From IMG/VR virus record IMGVR_UViG_3300017963_000232, positions 1-64,000 of that record: a stretch of 64,000 bases of DNA; one strand, 5' to 3'. This document shows positions 58,424 through 64,000 of this stretch, piece after piece. The stretch's first letter is position 1. The number at the start of each line of letters is the position of its first letter. Source of the stretch: a virus. The notes beneath the pieces were generated by a model, which was not told the origin of the DNA, did no database searches, and saw nothing but the letters and a program-made list of their open reading frames with translations. The position numbers and the translations under genes are program-made.

Positions 58424-58987
58424 TCATGAGTCCTCCAAAAGCTTCATCAGCTTCTCGGCCAGCTCCTGGTCGGACTTCTTCTCATCCTCGGAGAGGTCCT
58501 CATAAAGCGTCGCCATCTGGCGCTTCCAGCGAGTGTGGTCCTCTTCCTTGATGGTCTCGAGACGGCCCGGCATGAACATCGAACCTGCGGGAAGGATCTC
58601 GTGCGTGATGGTCTTGCTAAAGAGGTACTTCATCCAATGTGCCCACAGATCCTCGTGGATGAACTTGGCAAGCTTTTCTCTGAGCTGTTCTTTCACTGTC
58701 GAAGACTCACCAGGGTAGATGGCTTCGATCCCTTCATCGAGTTCGAACGAGAAAGAGGAGACGGTCTCAAGATCGGGAACTTCCCAGAAGCAGCCGGTCT
58801 CGTCCTCGTCGATGTCCACAGCGGTAGCGCCGGATTCCATCTCTGTGAGTTCGGGTACCACGCGGTAGTCCAGATCGCGGTCCCGGGCGTACTCGTTGTA
58901 GCTAGTGTAGGTGTATCGGACTTCGACCCCGTTTTGCGCAGCCTCGATGATCTCTTTCCCGCTGAGAGGTTTCGGGTCTTTGGGCAT
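58424..58987 (-). CDS. Hypothetical acidic protein
   Basis: A 187-residue protein from the ATG at 58987 with AAAGGAG upstream. Regions include DPKPLSGKEIIEAAQNGVEV and helical C-terminus (EEDHTRWKRQMATLYEDL). Unknown. Confidence 0.72.
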   Translation of the reverse strand: MPKDPKPLSGKEIIEAAQNGVEVRYTYTSYNEYARDRDLDYRVVPELTEMESGATAVDIDEDETGCFWEVPDLETVSSFSFELDEGIEAIYPGESSTVKEQLREKLAKFIHEDLWAHWMKYLFSKTITHEILPAGSMFMPGRLETIKEEDHTRWKRQMATLYEDLSEDEKKSDQELAEKLMKLLEDS

Positions 58988-59349
58988 GCCGACTCTCCTT
59001 TCACAGAGTAACTAGAACCGTCTTTAACCTTGATGGCGTCCTCCACGCGGTAACGAAGAAGGTCATCCGCACACTTGGTGCGCTCCGTGCGGCACTCCTC
59101 ATAGAGACCTCGGAGCTCTTCCCAGAGCGTTGTACATCGCTCGAACTGTTGGTCTGAAGTGTGCAGAGACGCGTTACACTCCTCGAGGGAAGCGTCGCAC
59201 TTATCGATGACCTTTTCCGCTGTGTGTACTGAAGAACGTACGTTCAATGTAAAGGTGAACACAGCGAGAGCTGAGCCTGTGACGGCCCCCAACCCGAAAA
59301 GCAGGAAGTTCTTCCACAGCTCACGAGTGAGCACCTGGGGGTCGATCAT
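58693..59349 (-). CDS. Membrane-anchored coiled-coil protein (long frame)
   Basis: Frame of 218 residues from the ATG at 59349 (AAGGAGAAG upstream). N-terminal helix (LLFGLGAVTGSALAVFTFTL) and a Cys-bearing coil (CDASLEECNASLHTSDQQF), ending in a segment (VEDAIKVKD) like the C-terminus of 55176-55610. The frame then runs another ~85 residues, out of frame, across the start of 58424-58987 and reads like low-quality sequence. The true end may lie near 59020; a frameshift is possible. Confidence 0.52.
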   Translation of the reverse strand: MIDPQVLTRELWKNFLLFGLGAVTGSALAVFTFTLNVRSSVHTAEKVIDKCDASLEECNASLHTSDQQFERCTTLWEELRGLYEECRTERTKCADDLLRYRVEDAIKVKDGSSYSVKGESACPKTRNLSAGKRSSRLRKTGSKSDTPTLATTSTPGTAIWTTAWYPNSQRWNPALPLWTSTRTRPAASGKFPILRPSPLSRSNSMKGSKPSTLVSLRQ

Positions 59350-59606
59350 GACTTCTCCTTGGAGACCCACACCCATGCCTGGACATACGCACCATCAGCG
59401 TCCTCTCCGTCACCCCGAGACACCGCGGCGTCGTCGTCGACCTCGAGTTCCCCTTCGAGGCTGAAGCGCTCCTTCGCCTCTTTTACGAAGTAAAGCTCTT
59501 CCTTGTTTCGCTGCGTAGCGAAGAACGACACACACTCTGCCAACGTCAAATCGCCGACATCCACCAGTGCCTTCAACAACGTATTCTTGTCTTCTTTCGA
59601 CAACAT
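59346..59606 (-). CDS. Small hypothetical protein
   Basis: An 86-residue acidic protein (LKALVDVGDLTLAECVSFFA, VKEAKERFSLEGELEVDDD). Leader has TTTCAACT and GGAGG. Coupled to the next gene (ATGA). Unknown. Confidence 0.72.
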   Translation of the reverse strand: MLSKEDKNTLLKALVDVGDLTLAECVSFFATQRNKEELYFVKEAKERFSLEGELEVDDDAAVSRGDGEDADGAYVQAWVWVSKEKS

Positions 59607-59620
59607 CTCACGGCCTCCTT

Positions 59621-59628
59621 AGTTGAAA
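59621..59628 (-). promoter_or_regulatory. Leader motif TTTCAACT before 59606
   Basis: Minus TTTCAACT then AAGGAGG close to the start at 59606; same octamer as at 45096 and 51816. Confidence 0.5.
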
Positions 59629-59650
59629 GGTAGAGTTACCTCCTTCTACC

Positions 59651-59692
59651 AAAAAAAGAACCATTACCGCACTATTGCGATATCTGGTTCTT
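59651..59692 (-). terminator. Intrinsic terminator
   Basis: Minus: AAGAACCA, inner CGCA-ATAG-TGCG hairpin, TGGTTCTT, then a T-run followed by GG. Between 59851 and 59606. The ~150 bases between 59698 and 59850 hold no gene that I could support. Confidence 0.85.
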
Positions 59693-59850
59693 CTCGCGGA
59701 GCTCACTCTCTCCACTTCCTCCTACGCCCACCAGAGGCGGTACCGACCTAGAGGCTGTCAGTACTAGCGTTGACCACCACGCTGAGGACGGAGCATTGGC
59801 TTACGCCGTGAGGTTGCCCGTGGACCCTGTGAGGAAGCGCCTGGGGGTCG

Positions 59851-60144
59851 CTAGCCGTTGTACGCCCTCTCCACCGGCCAGTGGAGGGGAGCGCCAACGA
59901 CTGCGCCCGGGAGGGGACGAACCACGAGGGACTCGTGATCCCGCACCTCGAGACCGTGCTTCTCCATGAAGAAGCCCGCGATATCGAGGGCGTCGTCCCG
60001 ACTGGCCGCCGCAACGCACAGCGCTATACCGTCCAGCTCCACGGGAGTGGTACGGAAGCGACGCTCGTCGCGGAGAGCCAGCGCCCAACCTTGACGGTCG
60101 TACGTACCGCCATGTCGGGCCGGAGAGTTGATGAAACGCTCCAT
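59851..60144 (-). CDS. Small hypothetical protein
   Basis: A 97-residue basic protein (MERFINSPARHGGTYDRQG, ALCVAAASRDDALDIAG). Start at 60144 with AAGGAGG upstream. Downstream of the conserved promoter unit at 60197. Unknown. Confidence 0.72.
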   Translation of the reverse strand: MERFINSPARHGGTYDRQGWALALRDERRFRTTPVELDGIALCVAAASRDDALDIAGFFMEKHGLEVRDHESLVVRPLPGAVVGAPLHWPVERAYNG

Positions 60145-60196
60145 CCGGGCACCTCCTTATGAGTGAGTGTTCAGGATCCGTTCTCAACGCTATTTA

Positions 60197-60205
60197 CTTG
60201 TACCG
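60197..60205 (-). promoter_or_regulatory. Promoter core CGGTACAAG of conserved terminator-promoter unit
   Basis: Lies in a ~44-base block (60194-60237) almost identical to 51851-51893. About 50 bases before the start at 60144. Confidence 0.6.
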
Positions 60206-60231
60206 AGTTTTAGGGGCTGTTTTATGAAACC

Positions 60232-60254
60232 AAAAAAGAGGCGAAAGCCTCTTT
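60232..60254 (-). terminator. Intrinsic terminator of the PurA-like transcript
   Basis: Minus: AAAGAGGC, TTTC loop, GCCTCTTT (8 bp) then a T-run and GG. Confidence 0.88.
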
Positions 60255-60260
60255 GGGGGG

Positions 60261-61415
60261 TTAGGACTGAGTCCATTGGACGATGTCGTCCGAGGTGGGA
60301 CCGTAGCTGACGTAGGCTTCCGAGGCGTCAACGGTATCAATGATTCTACGCATGAACTGTTCCACGTTTGGAAAAGCGTGAATACGCCCCCCGATAACCG
60401 CTCGGAACTTCCCAGCCTCGAGGAGCAAGTCCATACAATTCACAACGAGGTTGACCCGGCGAGTCCCCACAGCTTTAGACGTGGCATACTCCAAGAGGTC
60501 AAGGTCGAGATACCCTCTACGGAACCTACCCTGCGGCCCGTCGTCGTAGCTGCGCTCGTAAGGATTTACGAAAGTAGTCGAGTCAGAAAACTCATGGGTC
60601 ATCGGACCCGCTCCGTGGCGTGTCTGATACGCCCGGGTGACGAGCCAGATCTCGCTGGGAGCGCTGCCATTGCGGAGCTCGAGAATATTTTTGAGCCCTG
60701 TAGAAGACGGCGTAACATGGGGAAAGAATCCAATCTCTTCGTCAAGGAGCAGCCCCTGGGAACCTTCGTAGATAGTGACGCTGGGAGGGTCGGGATGAAA
60801 AAGCCCAATATCCACAGACTCTACACGCTCCTCCACCACGTACTGACACGACGTCAAGAACGCGTCAGTGTCCACTCTTCCAATGGGGTCATCGTCGTAG
60901 AACTGTCGAATAAGATCGAGCTTCATACGAAGGGCAGTAGGGTGGTAGATATCCTCGAAATGCAGGAGGTAACCAAGACCCTCTCTTCGAAGAGTGGCGA
61001 AGATACCTGCCCCGCAGGTTCCGTGCTTCGACACGTCTTCCCAGTGCGCATTCCACGCCAAGTCGTAAGGCGTGATGACCGGGCAACGCGGGTCAATACG
61101 GAGACGTGGGGGCTTCGGACACTTGAGCTTGAGGTCGTCGAGCTCATTGATGAGCGACACAGGATTCACGGGACAATAGTGCGTCCAATTGGTTAACGCA
61201 CCACGCAGTGACCCGCTACCGAAATGGGAAAATACGTGTTCCACCTCTTCGGTCTTTGGGAGCACTACGTGATGCGCTGCTTGCGGTCCTCCGGAAAACC
61301 GGAACACCACGGGATAATCGGTCGCGTTGTCGCAGAGCCAGTCCACGACGTGACCTTTGCCCTCGTCCCCGAAACCTGCGCCGATAACGGCGTGGCTGCC
61401 GGTGATAGCTCTCAT
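60261..61415 (-). CDS. Adenylosuccinate synthetase family (PurA/PurZ-like)
   Basis: A 384-residue protein starting at the ATG at 61415 (TGATG with the VWA stop). GFGDEGKG (14-21) is the P-loop, with D17 kept as in PurA; FRFSGGPQAAHH (38-49) aligns with PurA GGHNAGHT, keeping the catalytic His48 but changing the neighbouring residues as in phage homologues. EGSQGLLLD and TRAYQTRHGAGP follow. Length is well below bacterial PurA (about 430). PurA makes succinyl-AMP; PurZ homologues make a 2-aminoadenine precursor in phages with Z-DNA (not the helix form). Which is true here cannot be read by eye. Confidence 0.84.
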   Translation of the reverse strand: MRAITGSHAVIGAGFGDEGKGHVVDWLCDNATDYPVVFRFSGGPQAAHHVVLPKTEEVEHVFSHFGSGSLRGALTNWTHYCPVNPVSLINELDDLKLKCPKPPRLRIDPRCPVITPYDLAWNAHWEDVSKHGTCGAGIFATLRREGLGYLLHFEDIYHPTALRMKLDLIRQFYDDDPIGRVDTDAFLTSCQYVVEERVESVDIGLFHPDPPSVTIYEGSQGLLLDEEIGFFPHVTPSSTGLKNILELRNGSAPSEIWLVTRAYQTRHGAGPMTHEFSDSTTFVNPYERSYDDGPQGRFRRGYLDLDLLEYATSKAVGTRRVNLVVNCMDLLLEAGKFRAVIGGRIHAFPNVEQFMRRIIDTVDASEAYVSYGPTSDDIVQWTQS

Positions 61416-62353
61416 CACATCATCTCGATATTGCCCGTGCCGGTCTTCTTCTCGGACTTGGGCTTCTTGACCGTCTCATCGTTCTCGGGCAGTGGGCGCA
61501 CCCCCTGGACCTCCAGGATCTTGTTGGCGATGGTGGCAGCCACGTCGTCGTGATGCTGCGAGGTGAGCAACGCATCGGGCCCGATGAGGGACGACCACTT
61601 CTGGCGGCTATCCGGCTGCCGTCCTCGCGGGGTCTCCTGGATGTGGATGTGGAAGACCTCGTAGGTCTCGCGAGCTCGCTTGAGCAGCTCCTTGGAGACC
61701 TCGTCCCCGGTCTGCGCGCCTTCGCCCATGATCTGCTTCAGCGCCTCCTTGGGAAAGTCCATCAGCGGGGGCTCGTCCCCAATGGTGAAGAGGATACCCT
61801 TCTTCTGCCGCTTCTCGAAGCAGTCGATGGAGGTGTGGTTGGCGGCGAAGTACCAAGCGAGCGGGTAGCTCTCCCCGGCGTTGCCACCCCCGCCACCCTC
61901 GAGAAAGATGGACGTGAGCCACTTGTCGAGGAGCTCGTCGCTGGACTCGAACTGGCCGACCTGCAGCGGGGCCGTGTCGTAATTGTGGTCCCCGATGGCC
62001 AAGAACATGACCTGAGGGTCCTCGACACCCGCTTGGATGATCTTGTCCATGAGCTTGGGGAAGCCCTCAGAGACGAGCTGGTGCGGCACCTGCCCCATCG
62101 AACCGGTAACGTCGAGGGCGATGATGATGGCGAAGGAGTTGGGATGCTCCTCGCTGTCTCTGGACTCGCGGATGTCGACGCCCACCGACCGCATCTCGTG
62201 GTGGACCTGACGCTGCGTGAAGACGTCGTGAATCGCCTTTCGCTTGTAGGTCGACATGTCGGTACCCGTGCTCGAGGCCACGCTGTGGGTGGCGATACCT
62301 CGGTCGACGCTGCGAGAAACGGCGCTGTTGTAGCTGTAGCTTCCTCCTCCCAT
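61415..62353 (-). CDS. VWA-domain protein
   Basis: A 312-residue protein from the ATG at 62353. The N-terminus is Gly/Ser/Tyr-rich (GGGSYSYNSAVSRSVD). Residues 75-290 are a von Willebrand A-like domain with a MIDAS motif DVTGS (81-85) and later TIGDEPP. It may be a metal-dependent binding or assembly protein. Coupled at both ends by TGATG to the coiled-coil gene and the PurA-like gene. G+C is higher than in the bulk of the window. Confidence 0.78.
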   Translation of the reverse strand: MGGGSYSYNSAVSRSVDRGIATHSVASSTGTDMSTYKRKAIHDVFTQRQVHHEMRSVGVDIRESRDSEEHPNSFAIIIALDVTGSMGQVPHQLVSEGFPKLMDKIIQAGVEDPQVMFLAIGDHNYDTAPLQVGQFESSDELLDKWLTSIFLEGGGGGNAGESYPLAWYFAANHTSIDCFEKRQKKGILFTIGDEPPLMDFPKEALKQIMGEGAQTGDEVSKELLKRARETYEVFHIHIQETPRGRQPDSRQKWSSLIGPDALLTSQHHDDVAATIANKILEVQGVRPLPENDETVKKPKSEKKTGTGNIEMM

Positions 62354-62724
62354 CACACACCTCCCCCGAACAGGTGCTCGTAGCGCTTACGCGCGATGTC
62401 GAGCTTGACCTGCAGGTTGTGCATCTCGACGCCGAGCTTGATGTCCTGCTCCACGAACCCGACCGAGTCGAAGTCCTTTCCCAGGATCAGGCTGTGGGTG
62501 TTGTCGGGGGACATGTCCAGCATGTTCTCCCGCTGACGACGGAGCTTCTTCAAGTCGAGCTCCATGTCCTCGATGGTGCGCTTGAAGCGGATCTCGGCGT
62601 CTTCGGCGATGGACTCCGCCCGATCACGCTTGATCTGCTTGGCGTTGCGGGCCAGGCTCTCGAAGAACGCGCCCTTCCTCTCGGAGAGAGGCGTGTCCAT
62701 TTGGTTCTTGGTCTCTTCTGTCAT
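62353..62724 (-). CDS. Coiled-coil protein coupled to the VWA gene
   Basis: A 123-residue protein from the ATG at 62724 (AAAGGAG upstream). Long helices (RFKRTIEDMELDLKKLRRQR, IKLGVEMHNLQVKLDIARK). Likely a partner of the VWA protein. High G+C. Confidence 0.74.
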   Translation of the reverse strand: MTEETKNQMDTPLSERKGAFFESLARNAKQIKRDRAESIAEDAEIRFKRTIEDMELDLKKLRRQRENMLDMSPDNTHSLILGKDFDSVGFVEQDIKLGVEMHNLQVKLDIARKRYEHLFGGGV

Positions 62725-62769
62725 GGTGTGCACTCCTTTCGTTGAAGCAACGGTTTGGCCAAACGAAAG

Positions 62770-62778
62770 CTTGTACCC
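62770..62778 (-). promoter_or_regulatory. Promoter core GGGTACAAG
   Basis: Minus GGGTACAAG just after the terminator at 62779-62804 and ahead of 62724. Variant of the CGGTA(T/C)AAG core. Confidence 0.42.
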
Positions 62779-62804
62779 AAAAAGAAGGGGTTTTAGCCCT
62801 TCTT
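62779..62804 (-). terminator. Intrinsic terminator
   Basis: Minus: AAGAAGGG, 7-base loop, CCCTTCTT then T-run and GGG. Ends the transcript of 62809-63152. Confidence 0.8.
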
Positions 62805-62808
62805 GAAG

Positions 62809-62979
62809 TCAGCGTCCTATGGAAGACGCCACTCCCACGAGCCACGCGAGGTTGTAGCCCTTGTCGTCACCGTCGACAACCGAGAGATAGCCGCACGCCG
62901 CGGACGCCGCAAAAACGAAAGTGATGAAGACAACTACAGCGTAAAGAGCGTGACGTTTGGGATCATAGATTGGGGTCAT
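62809..62979 (-). CDS. Small membrane protein
   Basis: A 56-residue frame from the ATG at 62979, overlapping the upstream stop (ATGA). One hydrophobic helix (AVVVFITFVFAASAACG) and a short second one (NLAWLVGVASS). Unknown. Confidence 0.68.
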   Translation of the reverse strand: MTPIYDPKRHALYAVVVFITFVFAASAACGYLSVVDGDDKGYNLAWLVGVASSIGR

Positions 62980-63152
62980 TCACTGTCTCCTCTCTTGTCG
63001 GACCATACCTCTTCCGCAATGACCCCAGTAGTTTCGATAACAACCTTACGGAGGCGCTCCACCTCAGCAGCGAGGCGTGCCGTAACGCTGTTGGGACGAT
63101 ACTTACGGACATGCTTTACGTACTCACTGTTGAGAGGATCGTCGTTAGGCAT
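62976..63152 (-). CDS. Very small basic protein
   Basis: A 58-residue frame, ATG at 63152, next to the stop of the 78-residue gene. Helical (NSVTARLAAEVERLRKVV). Coupled to the membrane-protein gene. Unknown. Confidence 0.68.
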   Translation of the reverse strand: MPNDDPLNSEYVKHVRKYRPNSVTARLAAEVERLRKVVIETTGVIAEEVWSDKRGDSE

Positions 63153-63389
63153 TTACCTTCTCCTCTTCACTGTTTCAGCGGCCATACACTGCTTGTGTCG
63201 ATAGCTGAGTTCAGAGTCCATCCAGCGCAGCCTGCCAAACACCCGACACACGGCCTTCATCTCGTTCTTACCCTTCTGCGTCTCCTCTTCCCACTGTGGG
63301 CAGTCGTAGCCGCAGAGATTGTCAGCCTCGTCATCCACTTCAATATCGAAGAAGAGGGGCGTGGTTACTTTGATGCGTTGTTTGGGCAT
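63153..63389 (-). CDS. Small hypothetical protein
   Basis: A 78-residue protein; LCGYDCPQW and MKAVC hold Cys residues, C-terminus basic (CMAAETVKRRR). The start at 63389 abuts the upstream stop. Unknown. Confidence 0.7.
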   Translation of the reverse strand: MPKQRIKVTTPLFFDIEVDDEADNLCGYDCPQWEEETQKGKNEMKAVCRVFGRLRWMDSELSYRHKQCMAAETVKRRR

Positions 63390-63644
63390 TTAGCCCTCCT
63401 CCAAATCTTCGCCGTTTTCTGTAAGCCTGAAGAACTCGGGGTCGCTACCCTGTACCTGCAGCGCTTTCGCCGCTTGCTTCCCGTTCAACACCTTTTGTTT
63501 GGTTTCCAGGAAGCGGCCCGACCAACTCCCCGCTGAGGTCTCGTAATCAAGAGTTTCGAGGTCTACATTATCCGGTAGAGGCTCCTCGGATAGCACCTCG
63601 AACTCGACTACGGTCTTGTAGAACTTTCTTTTGCTGAGCATCAA
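63390..63644 (-). CDS. Small hypothetical protein
   Basis: An 84-residue protein (KTVVEFEVLSEEPLPDNVDL, then WSGRFLETKQKVLNGKQ). Overlaps its upstream neighbour by 4 bases. Unknown. Confidence 0.7.
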   Translation of the reverse strand: MMLSKRKFYKTVVEFEVLSEEPLPDNVDLETLDYETSAGSWSGRFLETKQKVLNGKQAAKALQVQGSDPEFFRLTENGEDLEEG

Positions 63645-63997
63645 GCCCCCTCTCCCTTGAGATCTCTCAGAACGTCCGCATACTCCGGGTTTTTTGAGTA
63701 GTCTATTGGCGGCAATTGCGAAGCTGCGTTTTGCCCCAGCTTATCGAGCAGAATACGCAAAGCATCCTCTACATCGCCTCGCATACGATAAGTGGGCCTA
63801 GCCTCCGTCCGACTAAACATGATGATGTAGCTTGCTAGGAGGTGCAACAAAGTACGAATAACCAACTCTGCGTTAATCTTGTTTGAGTTGGGTACCATAC
63901 ACACGACGTTGATTTGGTCCATTAGAGAGACGGCCAACTCTCCACAGGCTACCTGCTCTTCCTCTGCCAGATGTACGTATTTTTTCTTTTTGGACAT
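63641..63997 (-). CDS. Hypothetical protein at right edge
   Basis: A 118-residue protein starting at the ATG at 63997, complete inside the window. Lys-rich start, then helical (GELAVSLMDQINVVCMVPN, LVIRTLLHLLASYIIMF). Unknown. Confidence 0.68.
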   Translation of the reverse strand: MSKKKKYVHLAEEEQVACGELAVSLMDQINVVCMVPNSNKINAELVIRTLLHLLASYIIMFSRTEARPTYRMRGDVEDALRILLDKLGQNAASQLPPIDYSKNPEYADVLRDLKGEGA

Positions 63998-64000
63998 CGG

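Noticed and set aside
61608-62360. Frames overlapping the VWA gene on both strands
   Set aside because: Arg/His/Glu-rich shadows caused by high G+C; no start signals.

Overview
This window is a contiguous piece of a large tailed-phage genome (myovirus-like: tail-chaperone frameshift, tape measure, hub, gp25-like and J-like baseplate genes). G+C is about 50-55 % in most of it and clearly higher (about 65 % in a 60-base sample) around 61.4-62.7 kb. Nearly every base is coding, neighbouring genes commonly overlap as ATGA or TGATG, and no tRNA gene was found. The host is not stated. The best clue is a lipoprotein at 51.0-51.8 kb with an Asp/Ala-rich stalk and a Cys-rich C-terminus, a style common in Myxococcota/Bradymonadota-type bacteria; this is inference only.

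Layout. (1) 1-26.1 kb, all minus strand, is the tail module, transcribed right to left: tail-assembly chaperone with a -1 frameshift (25.1-26.1), tape measure (21.4-25.1), virion proteins, a duplicated beta-helix tailspike (17.0-20.1), modular fibres and a glycosidase-like protein (10.9-16.5), hub (7.5-10.0), a sigma-70-like factor (6.8-7.5), a PGRP/amidase-fold protein, a gp25-like wedge protein, a J-like baseplate protein and a further large baseplate protein that runs off the left edge. (2) 26.2-35.1 kb, plus strand, is a nucleotide/DNA-metabolism and lysis-like module: family-4 uracil-DNA glycosylase, DinG-type helicase, small zinc proteins, a secreted transglycosylase-like protein, a dNMP kinase and a holin-like membrane protein. 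It is interrupted by about 0.7 kb of highly structured, gene-free DNA at 31.99-32.71 kb that I read as a giant non-coding RNA. (3) 35.1-37.3 kb is a small mixed-strand block (Nudix hydrolase, unknown protein, HExxH membrane protein). (4) 37.4-51.8 kb, almost all minus, holds several proteins with Gly/Ala-rich membrane segments and recurring short motifs, an SNF2-type helicase coupled to a nucleotidyltransferase, DNA-binding-like small proteins and lipoproteins. (5) 51.9-64 kb, minus, holds many small genes, a tandemly duplicated lipoprotein cassette, a PurA/PurZ-like adenylosuccinate synthetase translationally coupled to a VWA protein, and a final string of small genes.

Regulation. At least eleven minus-strand intrinsic terminators are visible. 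Several have a T-run followed by GG and then a promoter-like element of the form CGGTA(T/C)AAG. One such unit is conserved over about 44 bases at two distant places (51.85 and 60.20 kb). The phage sigma-like gene is a natural candidate to read these sites, but that link is untested.

Most notable points: the giant structured RNA candidate, the -1 frameshift in the tail chaperone, a C-terminal YT(D/N)xP(L/V)F tag shared by three otherwise unlike proteins, the Gly-zipper protein set with shared RGYxDV/TAGYW motifs, the PurA/PurZ homologue, and the repeated terminator-promoter unit.
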